DNA of 64,000 nucleotides, from contig JALJCO010010246.1 of the NCBI GenBank assembly GCA_023101725.1, positions 1 to 64,000 of the forward strand. The letters are read 5' to 3'. This DNA is from Atherinomorus stipes (Eukaryota; Chordata; Actinopteri; Atheriniformes; Atherinidae). Shown here in pieces: positions 21,174 to 30,480 of the stretch; position 1 is the first letter of the stretch, and each line of letters starts with the position of its first letter. The position numbers and the translations under genes are program-made. The notes under the pieces were generated by a model, which ran no database searches, was not told where the DNA came from, and saw nothing but the letters and a program-made list of their open reading frames with translations.

Positions 21174-22784
21174 AGGGTGATAAGCAGAAATTCATCTAGT
21201 CTAGATTAAAGGAATTTTTAAAAATTGCTATGTGAGGAACTGGGTGACTACATACAGTAGTCACCCTTCTTTTAGATAGGAAACAACATAAAGGCAAATC
21301 CCTTCTTAAATTAAGTCCCTCTCAGACTTGCGCTGGAAAGCGGTGCGGACACTCTCCTTTACAGTATAACGCTTGCATTCAGACATGCATTTTGGTGTTT
21401 TACTTTGGAGATGTAGCAGACATGTGCTGGCTGGTCCCCATGTCATATGAGCGCGAATGTTGCGGGACGTCGTCTTGGCTGAACGCACAAGAATGTGCCG
21501 GACAGAGTTGAAGGGAGAGTGGGGCCGACTTTTCCGTAACATTTCCTGATGTCTGAAAACACCCGGGTCACAAAAAGGCCGCAAGGAAGCGGCATGTTTG
21601 AAAAGACGAGTCCATTTAAAGAGAATGGACTTTACCGCTCATGTTTCGCAATGCAAGTCTAAAAGCGGCTTTAGTGTTACAGTAACATAAGGCACATGTT
21701 TCTATGTTGATTCATTTAAATTTAATGTTAAAAATCATAGCATAAATGCTCTGAACTCTGTACCAGCGATGGCTCAAGTTTAGTGGTTTTGTGAGCAGAG
21801 AGGGAGGTGGTGCCTCTTGACCAGAGGTGGACATCGTTGGTCCAGAAAGTAAAAATCCAATCACTAAACCAGCTGAATTTAATTAGCACTGCTCCTCTGC
21901 AGGTAGATTAGTTCATTAGTTAAAACACCTGTTCTAAATTTACAGGCAAATCCAAAAACATGGCAGAGTTTTCACTTTATGGCACCTCAATTGTTCACCT
22001 GTGCTCTTGTTTTGGTTTACAGGCAGTGCTCAACAGCAAACCTTGCGGTGAAATAAACCCGCTTTTTTGATGCTTACCCCTGGGTCTTTTTTTCCATTGA
22101 GCTCTACAGTACAAGAGAGATAAGACAAATTAACTCAGTTCAAGTGTGAAAACTAAAGTTTCTCCTCAATGCTCTGTTGCTCTGATTACAGTACACTCTG
22201 AAAAGAAGAAATTGCACTTCAGCAGCATTCTGTCAAAATGTTATTCCAGACTCTGCCTCCCAAGCTAGTGGAATCTGTCTGAATGTTGTATTTACATAGG
22301 CAGCTGTCTGCCGATAGCAGTAGCTGTATGACCGATGTGATGAAGCAACGATGGATGAAAAAGAATTCTTCCAGGGAGATGATCACAGTTTCATTGTGTT
22401 AGAAAGTTTCAGTAAACTTATGCTCAAGACGAGCAGAGAGTTCCGGTTGCTGCCTTTTTCCTGGTGAGTACGACTCCGATCTGCTTCCTAATCCTCTTCA
22501 AAATAAAATTCTGAATCTGTAGAAAACCTAAATAAACTAACGCTGCACTTACAAGTTTTTAACCATTAACTGTCAACACAATTTGAAGGCCGAGTCGTTA
22601 CTGTTTGTCTGTAAAACTAGAAAAGAAACTTAAAAACCACAATGAAGCCACTTCAATGTTAAATAAGCAGCAAAAAAGAGGCTCTTGCAGATGTCACATC
22701 CGGTTTCGGCTCACAGCGCCACAGTCTGGTCAGAAAAGCAGCAATGTTTTCTAATACCTCATCTATGCAGCCGCGCTTGTTTCT
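21174..22784. other. No gene recognised; possible repeat near 21825-22010
   Basis: Mixed AT-rich DNA. The 21825-22010 part (AGAGGTGGACATCGTTGGTC and following) resembles fish interspersed repeat wording, but no termini could be placed. A GC-richer stretch near 21300-21600 has only a shadow open frame. Confidence 0.35.
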
Positions 22785-22787
22785 GTA

Positions 22788-22829
<42 letters not shown>

Positions 22830-22846
22830 ATATATATATATATACA
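22785..22846. repeat. (TA)n tract left of the Tc1 element
   Basis: TA dinucleotides with a few interruptions (ATGTATA, ACAATA), abutting the Tc1 terminus at 22847. Tc1 elements insert at TA, and the tract may have expanded afterwards. Confidence 0.9.
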
Positions 22847-24453
22847 CAGTGGGTACAGAAAGTATTCAGACCCCTTTAAACTTTTCACACTTTGTTTCAT
22901 TGCAGCCATTAGCCAAAATCAAAAAAGTTAATTTTATTTCTCATTAATGTACAATCAGCACCCCATCTTGACAGAAAAAAACAGAAATGTAGAAAGTTTT
23001 GCAAATTTGTTAAAAAAGAAAAACTGAAATATCACATGGTCATAAGTATTCAGACCCTTCACTCAATACTGAGTAGAAGCACCTTTTGAGCGACTACAGC
23101 CATGAATCTTCTTGGGAACGATGCAACAAGTGTTTCACATCTGGATTTTGGATCTTCTGTCAATCTTACTTGCAGATCCTCTCCAGTTCTGTCAGGTTGG
23201 ATGGTGAACGGTGGTGTTCAGCCATTTTCAGGTCTCTCCAGAGATGCTCAGTTGGGTTTAAGTCAGAGCTCTGGCTGGGCCAGTCAAGAATGGTCCCAGA
23301 GTTGTTCTTAAGCCGCTCCTTTGTTATTTTAGCTGTGTGCTGAGGGTCATTGTCTTACTGGAAGGTGAACCTTCGGCCCAGTCTGAGGTCCTGAACACTC
23401 TGGAAGAGGTTTTCTTCCAGAATATCTCTGTACTTGGCCACATTCGTCTTTCCTTCAACTGCAACCAGTCGTCCTGTCCCTGCAGCTGAAAAACACCCCC
23501 ATAGCATGATGCTGCCACCACCATGTTTCACTGTTGGGATCATATTGGGCAGGTGATGAGCAGTGCCTGGTTTTCTCCATACATACCGCTTAGAATTAAC
23601 GCCAAAAAGTTAAATCTTGGTCTCATCAGACCAGAATCTTATTTCTCATAGTCTGGGAGTTCTTCATGTGTTTTTTGGCCAACTCTATGCAGGCTTTAAT
23701 GTGTCTTGCACTGACTCTACCATAAAGCCCGGACTGGTGGAGGCTGCAGTGATAGTTGACTTTGTGGAACTTTCTCCATCTCCCTACTGCATCTCTGGAG
23801 CTCAGCCACAGTGATCTTTGGGTTCTTCTTTACCTCTCTCACCAAGGCTCTTTTCCCATGATTGCTCAGTTTGGCTGGATGGCCGGGTCTAGGAAGAGTT
23901 CTGGTTGTCCCTAACTTCTTCCATTTAAGGACTATGGAGGCCACGGTGCTCTTAGGAACCTTCAATGCTGCAGAAATTCTTTTGTAACCCTTGTCCAGAT
24001 CTGTGCCTCACCACAATTCTGTCTCTGAGCTCCTTGGACAGTTCCTTCCACCCCATGATTCTCATCTACTCTGACATGCACTGTGAGCTGTAAGGTCTGA
24101 TATAGACAGGTGTATGCATTTCCAAATCAAGTCCAATCAGTTTATTTAAACACAGCTGGACTCCAATGAAGGAGTAGAACCATCTCAAGGAGGATCAGAA
24201 GAAATGGACAATCTGTGAGTTAAATATGAGTGTCACTGTAAAGGGTCTGAAAACTTATGACCATGTGATATTTCAGTTTTTTTCTTTTTAATAAATTTGC
24301 TAAAATTTCTACATTTCAGTTTTTTTCTGTCAAGATGGGGTGCTGAGTGTACATTAATGAGAAATAAAATTAACTTTTTTGATTTTAGCAAATGGCTGCA
24401 ATGAAACAAAGAGTGAAAAGTTAAAAGGGTCTGAATACTTTCCGTACCCACTG
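22847..24453 (-). mobile_element. Tc1-like transposon, 1.6 kb, fairly intact
   Basis: Terminal inverted repeats CAGTGGGTAC(A/G)GAAAGTATTC with an inner repeat of AAGTATTCAGACCCTT (near 23044 and near 24240), the IR/DR layout of many fish Tc1 elements. Flanked by TA, but inside (TA)n so the duplication is not diagnostic. The transposase lies on the reverse strand. The two inverted repeat regions of about 200 bp are highly similar, suggesting a younger element than the copy at 19152. Confidence 0.93.
23066..24056 (-). pseudogene. Tc1-like (DD34E) transposase, lightly broken
   Basis: Reading on the reverse strand from the ATG at 24056: MGWKELSKELRDRIVVRH, a frameshift near 23990, then the helix-turn-helix and linker region KVPKSTVASIVLKWKKLG and PGHPAKLSNHGKRALVREV. 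After further frame disruption near 23700-23600 come WSDETKI (first Asp), [14 protein letters not shown], a stop just before DNDPQHTAK (second Asp) and [15 protein letters not shown] (Glu). All three catalytic residues are present, and 34 residues separate the second and third. A further frame break near 23166 cuts the C-terminal tail. The damage is a handful of frameshifts and one or more stops. Confidence 0.92.
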
Positions 24454-24495
24454 TATATATACTGTATATATACACACACACTGAATACTTTCTGT

Positions 24496-24532
<37 letters not shown>

Positions 24533-24577
24533 AATATATACTGTATATATACACACACACACTGAATACTTTCTGTA

Positions 24578-24624
<47 letters not shown>
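24454..24624. repeat. Minisatellite of (TA)n, (CA)n and Tc1 terminus words
   Basis: Two tandem units, each TATATACTGTATATATACAC, CACACA, then CTGAATACTTTCTGTA and a (TA)n run. The word CTGAATACTTTCTGTA is the outer terminus of the adjacent Tc1 element. The units appear to be duplicates of the element/TA junction. Confidence 0.85.
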
Positions 24625-24626
<2 letters not shown>

Positions 24627-24716
24627 GTACTGAAAGTATTCAGACCCCTTCAAAATTTTTACTCTGTTTCATTACAGCCTTTTGGGAAAATCAAACAAGT
24701 TCATTTTATTTCTCAG
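24625..24716. mobile_element. Truncated Tc1 terminus
   Basis: GGGTACTGAAAGTATTCAGA followed by CCCCTT, CTCTGTTTCATTACAGCC and CATTTTATTTCTCA matches the terminal region at 22852-22945. It stops abruptly where a LINE tail begins. Confidence 0.85.
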
Positions 24717-24787
24717 GCACGGCAAGGCAAGTTTATTTGTATAGCACATTTCATCTACAGAACAATTCAAAGTGCTTTACATATATG
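24717..24787 (-). mobile_element. L2-type LINE 3' tail
   Basis: GGCACGGCAAGGCAAGTTTA, then TTTGTATAGCACATTTCAT and AATTCAAAGTGCTTTACATA. On the reverse strand this is the GTGCTATACAAATAAACTTG-type 3' end of a fish LINE. Only the tail is present. Confidence 0.65.
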
Positions 24788-24854
24788 TAATATACTATAT
24801 ATATATATATATATTTGTATATATAAAGGTACAGAAAGTATTAGTATGTGTGTG

Positions 24855-24909
<55 letters not shown>

Positions 24910-24910
24910 A
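24788..24910. repeat. (TA)n tracts with another Tc1 terminus relic
   Basis: Two (TA)n runs (about 24788-24815 and 24858-24905) around AAAGGTACAGAAAGTATTAG, which again matches the Tc1 terminus. This is the fourth such relic right of the element. Confidence 0.8.
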
Positions 24911-25428
24911 ATAATGTATTGCATTTGTATGTTACACTGCAAAATGCAACATACAATGCAAAATGAACACTTCTGCTCTGTGTTTGTTCTCCCATTTTGT
25001 TCATTGGCTTGTATCCTGTGTACATACATTACGGCAATCAGTGTTGACAGTGTGAGTCCACAGAGAGGCCAGAACATTGTTTGCTTGCCGGTCTCAAAAT
25101 AGGTCAGACACCAGCAAGGCTGATAGCCCCAGGTCTGATAAAGTTTTTTTATGCAGTATCTGCTCAATGCACAGATAAGAGTTTATAATAAAAACAAAAA
25201 AACTGAAGTATAAAGAAGGAAACAATTTCAGCATATATAATGCTACCATGTGTACTTGTGCTATTCTTTACTTGTGTGGTTTGGGACTTTAGCACCAATG
25301 CATGCAACCTACTGACTCTGTGATAATGGAAAACTGTGGAAATATCTTGTCTCAGTGAACTACAGACACCACCATGACAGACGCATAAGCTCCAGGTTTC
25401 CAGCAATAACTTTGTTTCAAAGACTTCT

Positions 25429-25431
<3 letters not shown>
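24911..25431. other. No gene recognised
   Basis: Open frames here are driven by the TA and CT tracts at the edges. A short imperfect repeat ATGCAACATACAATGCAAAA lies near 24944. Confidence 0.45.

Positions 25432-25481
<50 letters not shown>
25432..25481. repeat. (CT)n microsatellite
   Basis: About 25 uninterrupted CT units. Confidence 0.97.
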
Positions 25482-25485
<4 letters not shown>

Positions 25486-26574
25486 CTGAACTCAGACTGG
25501 AGCTGAGTCTTGATGCCATCTTGTTTGGATGTATAAAGCCTTAAGAAAACATATAAGACACATTGAAGGGAACCAGTTTCACTTTTACTTGAAATCAAAT
25601 GTACAGCTCTCAGCCAAAGGATCTTGGAAACCTTTAACAATCTGCATTTACCTAAATAGTGTGATTTAATTTTATGGTTGACAAGTCAGTCACAATAATG
25701 ATGAAAAGGGTGATACTCCACTTATCACTGTATAACAGGAATTTGCATCACTTTAGGTCTCATTACATACTGCCTCAAGCTGAAGTCATTCTCTACAAAT
25801 AAAAATGTAAAGCAATCTCATAATATTTTCAGAGATATGGCTAGCATTAAAATAAAATCATGCGTACCTAATTTATTTGGCTGTGTAATCATTGAGGGTG
25901 GGTTTGAAAGCCTTTGATAAAACTAAACAAGTTTACAATCCTGAGGTTGATGACTCATACTCTTTCAAATGCACTATTTCCACTGCCTGGGGTATCTCAA
26001 TTTCAATCAAATAAATTAGAAAAAAAAAAAATTAATTACATTTGGTCTGTTGGAAATTTCTCATCACCATTGCTCATAAAACTTGGAAATGATTGAGGCA
26101 GAAATGATGTTCATGTACGAAGAGATGTGCAATAGAAGCTGAGAATATGCCCACCTGCATTAACCATTGTCTTGTCATATTTATCTTGTGGTAGCATCCT
26201 GTTTCCGAGTGATAACATGTTAAAGTATTATGTTAGATATCAACTCCTGTTTTCTTGAAAAAAGAAAAAATTTTGAGCAACCTCCAGAAAAACCAGCAAC
26301 AAGTAAACCTGGCTCAGGCCCTGAAAACACATTGAAAAAAAACTGTTGTGATTTTCTATAACAGTTTGTGATTTTTGAGGGGATTTTTTTATTGTTGTTG
26401 TCATTGTTGTATTTTCAAGGAAATATCCAGCTGGAGAAACTTTAAAGATAAAGTATGTAAGAATTACTGACATATAGTAGTAAAGATGGGTATTTGAAAG
26501 AACAGATGTTTTCATTGACAATGTCCCAAAGGAGGAGCGTTCCAAAGGCTCGTAGGGGTCCCTTGAGAGGCCCT
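25482..26574. other. No gene recognised
   Basis: AT-rich, no recognisable repeat or domain up to the start of the L2 fragment. Short (TTG)n and A runs occur near 26390 and 26020. Confidence 0.45.
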
Positions 26575-27697
26575 CGAGCATGACAGTGAAGAATCTTGGA
26601 GTAATTTTTGACCAGGATTTGTCTTTTGGTGTGCACATAAAACAGGTTTCTAGAACCACCTTCTTCCACTTACATAATATTGCTAAAATTAGGAACATCC
26701 TCTCTCAGAACGATGCAGAAAAACTAGTCCATGCTTTTGCTACTTCCAGATTGGACTACTGTAATTCCTTATTATTGGGCTGCCCCAAATATGCCTTGAA
26801 AAGTCTCCAGCTGATCCAAAATACTGCAGCGAAGGTTCTGACAAGAACCAGCAGGAGAGATCATATTTCTCCAGTTCTAGCTTCTCTTCATTGGCTCCCT
26901 GTTAAATCCGGGATAGAATTTAAAATTCTCCTTCTCACATATAAAGCTCTCCATGACCAAGCTCCATTATACAGTATATTAGAGTTCTCATTGTTCCATT
27001 TTTCCAAGCAGAGCACTTCGCTGTCAGACTGCAGGTCTTCAAGTAGTTCCAAGAATCTCTAAGAGTAGAATGGGAGGCAGAGCATTTGGCTATCAGGCCT
27101 CCCTATTGTGGAACCAGCTACCAATTCAGGTTCTGGGGGTAGACACCCTCTCCACCTTTAAGATCAGGCTTAAAACCTTCCTTTTTGATAAGTCTTATAG
27201 TTAGCGATGGTTAGCCATCCCTTAGTTAAGTTGCTATAGGTTTAGACTGCTGAGAGACGTTCATGATGCACCGGGCTCTTCCTTTCCTACTCATCTCTGC
27301 TTCTCCATGTAGAAACTTGTGACAGTATTGCATCATTAACTGTATTGTCCTCTCTCAGCAGGTCTGGCTGGATAAAAGTTGCAGTGTCTGTTGGTCTCTG
27401 TCTTCTCTACCCCAGCCGGTCGAGGGAGATGGCCGCCCTACCTGAGCTAGGTTTTGCTGGAGGTTTTTCCTCCCTGTTAAAAGGGTGTTTTCCTTCCCTC
27501 TGTTGCCACCACTCCGTGCTTGCTCAGGATGGGGGATTGGACCAGGTCAAGTCAAGATTCAATCCAATTGGATCCAATCTGTTGGTTTCCTTAGCTAGGC
27601 TATTTTGAATCTGACTTGAATTTTTCTGTCTGTTAAGCGCCCTGAGGTGACATTGTCATCAATTGACGCTATACAAATAAAGTTGAATTGAATTAAC
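26575..27697 (+). mobile_element. 5'-truncated L2 LINE with complete 3' end
   Basis: Begins inside the RT C-terminal coding region, continues through a long 3' UTR containing GAGGTTTTTCC-type and GCTTGCTCA words, and ends with AGCGCCCTGAGGTGACATTG and GCTATACAAATAAAGTTGAA followed by TTGAATT repeats, the classic 3' tail of fish L2 elements. This is a different L2 lineage from the copy at 1-3480 (other 3' UTR and tail). Confidence 0.93.
26580..27195 (+). pseudogene. L2 RT C-terminal fragment
   Basis: From 26580 the frame reads MTVKNLGVIFDQDLSFGVHI, SRLDYCNSLLLGCP, SLQLIQNTAAKVLT and ISPVLASLHWLPVKSGIEFK, the conserved C-terminal block of L2 ORF2. It then breaks at about 26985. A shifted frame continues with a GGRAFGYQA-type block and an FKIRLKTFLF-type end near 27185. 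The catalytic RT motifs are upstream and absent. Confidence 0.9.
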
Positions 27698-28766
27698 CTT
27701 TTTTTTTATTCTATTTGACAATCCACTTCATTCAAAGATCACATAAACTGCATCATTTACTATTCAATTCTATAGACCCATACTATCCACTCTGATAACA
27801 TCATAATACCCCCCCCCACAACTTTTTTGAGCTCTTATTGTAGCTCTCATATTCAAAAATATGAAAGACAAAAATAAGTTAACTTACATGGAAATATGGT
27901 TTTGGCCAAGGCCGGAGGGAGCTGTGTTTGTAACACTATACTCTGAAGAGAATGAACATACATACAGATGTTTTCTTTGACCATATGAACCAAAGTACAA
28001 AGTGCAAGCCTTTTCCCTTTAAATTCCTAGAAATCATGGAAAAAAATGTACACAAGCTCATGTTTTCCTGTCTGACCACTTTACATAAAAGGTCACTAAG
28101 CTAGTTTTGTCAGCCTGCCCACATGGAACAGATTATCATGAGTGTTGAATATGTTCAGCATGTACATTTACATCTTTAGGTTCTGACCTCATCGTTCCCC
28201 ACATGTAAACACTGAGCCAGGCATACCAGAGGATGGAGAGGGAAGATAAAGAAGGTAGACTCAAAGCTTATAGGTGGATGATAGGGTGGAGGTTTGGCTG
28301 TTCGAGTGGGCTTTTCATGAAGGGTGCCACTGGGAAAAGCAGCACCAACTGGCAGCAGTAAACACGGCCTTGAGAGGGCCATACATGAAGATTAAATCAA
28401 GCACACCTCTTCAAAGTTAAAGAGTGTGGTTTTTAAGCCTGCCAACTTTTTTGAAGATGTTTAAAACTAATATTCAAGTGGCACCAAACGTAGTTGTAAC
28501 AAAGAGAACAGACAATTGCTAAAATATATTAACTCCTTGCCATTAGAGCCCTATATTTCAGTTTAATTGATCAATTTACAGTAAATTGGGAAATTTGGCA
28601 TCCTGGATTAATTTGCATTCTAGAAAATTTTGACTATGCATCGTTGGAAGTTGATGCATTCAAATGAAATAATAGCACACCCCGTTTGCCGGTCACTAAG
28701 TTGTTGCTATTGGGTTTTTGTGTGTGTGTATTGGGGGGTGGGTGTTGTTCTGGATTTGGCTTTGAC
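27698..28766. other. No gene recognised
   Basis: AT-rich with a C9 run near 27810. No repeats or domains recognised. GT-rich stretch near 28720-28745. Confidence 0.45.
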
Positions 28767-28804
28767 AGGACAATAGTACTCGTTCATTTGTTCGATCATT
28801 CTAC

Positions 28805-29469
28805 TTAAAGGGACTTGAGGCAAGATTAAGAAACGAAACTCGCGACTGGCGCTTCAGGTAACTGCAGCCACGAGCCAAGCCGTCATGGGAGCGTGCACAA
28901 ACTGTAGCTATAATGTTGTTTTTCTCCGTAGTTACGCTTTTTAGTGGTCTTTTAGTTGATCTGGATCGTTTTCTGACGGCAGAATAATCCATAACTATCA
29001 CTTACAGTGTTTGAATTTACCGCGACCGGCTTCGTCCTATATCAAAACAGCAGATGTAGCGTCATTTGACGTCATATCCGAATGGCAGAGCTGGAAAGCT
29101 ACAATGTTGTTTACTAAGCTTTTTCTTCGTAGTTACACTTTTTAATGGTCTTTCAGTTTATCTAGATTGTTTTCTGACGGCAGAAAAATCCATAACTATC
29201 GCTTGCAGTGTTTTAATTTAACGCAACCGTCTTTGTCCTGCATCAAAACTGCGGATGTAGGTCATTTGACGACACGTCCGCAGGGCAGTGCGGGAAATTC
29301 GGACACCGAATTGCAGCGCATTTTGCAGCACACAGCCTGTTCAAGGCAACGGAGAGAAACGTGGGTGGAAACGTTATTTTTGGTATTTAGCGCTTCATCA
29401 CCCATTAGTATGAAAAAAAGGGACATTCATGTTTGTTTTTTTTTTAATTCCTGCCTCAAGTCCCTTTAA
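28805..29469 (+). mobile_element. TTAA MITE with AGGGACTTGAGGCA termini (copy 2)
   Basis: TTAA at 28805-28808 and 29466-29469; left end AGGGACTTGAGGCAAGATTA, right end AATTCCTGCCTCAAGTCCCT. 665 bp, non-coding. Inserted into a copy of the AGGATAAC-family MITE. Contains an internal tandem duplication (28916-29280). Confidence 0.93.
28916..29280 (+). repeat. Tandem duplication inside MITE copy 2
   Basis: The block from AATGTTGTTT and CGTAGTTACGCTTTTTAGTG through GATCTGGATCGTTTTCTGAC, AATCCATAACTATC, ATCAAAACAGC and GTCATTTGACG occurs twice, about 185 bases apart. Copy 3 at 59334 has the block once, so the duplication arose in this copy. The halves have diverged by numerous substitutions. Confidence 0.85.
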
Positions 29470-29676
29470 AGCATAATGAAATGGAGAAGTTTTTCTGCAG
29501 ATACTACCTTATGTAGATGCTGACCGTCTCTCCCATTATATGGATGCATGCCAGAGGGAAACTCAACGTAATATCTTACAAAGGAGTCAAAGTGATACAG
29601 AAATTTTGCCAGCGAGTAAATGCACGTATAAACTCCTAGAAATAAGGTCCAGGTTGAAAAATAAGGAAGTTATCCT

Positions 29677-30289
29677 TTAAAGTTGTACTTCCACGGTCAT
29701 TTCATTAATATTTCTGTGTTCTCCATTATTATTGAATGCATTCTGCATCGTTTCTGTTTAAAAAAACCTTCTGGTTGCTTTGTATCCAGCTGTATTTGTA
29801 TACTAGAAGAGAGGCTTGTGGTCCAACGGTAGGCTTTTCCGGGTCCTTCTCATGAATTTCCGTCTGATTGGCTGCCTCCCATCAGTGTATGAAGGAAGCT
29901 CCGCCCTCCGCTCTTATTTCGTTACAGACAGGAAATAGAGCCGACAAACAAGTTTGTTCCGCCATGCTAACAAACAGTTAGCTAATTAGCTTCTCAACTC
30001 CGAAGCTACAGTCGTGCAGTCTCCACTTCTAGTGTGTAATGGAGGGTAACCTGCCTTCCAGTGGACAGATAGAAACCCCACGTGGGATACGCTATTTGCA
30101 ATGTGACGTAGAAGTGCAAGGCTGTTCCCGATTCGCTCTTTTCTTCGTATTGTTTCTCTGATGAGAAAGCACAGCCGACTGGGGGGAACGCAACGCTAGC
30201 AAGTCAGCATGTATAAGTAAACAAGGGGAAACCCTCCGTATTTCAGAAGGAGCAAGTTAAACGGGTTTTCAGTAGAAGGAGGCCTTTAA
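29677..30289. mobile_element. Candidate further TTAA element, abutting the previous one
   Basis: Lies between TTAA at 29677-29680 (shared with the preceding MITE) and TTAA at 30286-30289. The inward ends TTAAAGTTGTACTTCCACGG and, inverted, TTAAAGGCCTCCTTCTACTG agree at about 14 of 20 positions. The interior is CpG-rich with a GTTAGCTAATTAGCTTC word, non-coding. Confidence 0.4.
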
Positions 30290-30457
30290 GAGTGAGCTTG
30301 GGAGTAATTTTAAGAGGTTTGATTATATGGCCCCAAGTATTTATCAGTGAGAATGAGAGGAATTGTGAATGTTTGCTTTGCAAGTTGATTTCATTGTGTG
30401 GCCCTACATTTTCTGCTTGCACTCCTAAAAGATTTAGTTGGGGGCCACGACTCTAGT

Positions 30458-30480
30458 AAAAAAAAAAAAAAAAAAAAAAA
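30458..30480. repeat. Poly-A run
   Basis: About 23 A. Could be the tail of an unrecognised retroelement on the forward strand. Confidence 0.9.

Larger units (their letters stand above)
28767..29680 (+). mobile_element. TTAA MITE (AGGATAAC family), left-truncated and split
   Basis: Two parts, 28767-28804 (ACAGGACAATAGTACTCGTT onwards) and 29470-29680 (GCAGATACTACCTTATGTAG, CAAAGTGATACAGAAATTTT, CTCCTAGAAATAAGGTCCAG, TTATCCT then TTAA), are contiguous in the complete copy at 36003-36664. The MITE at 28805-29469 separates them. The left terminus is missing. Confidence 0.85.

Noticed and set aside
24233..25167. Tyr/Ile-rich open frames
   Set aside because: Direct translation of (TA)n tracts.
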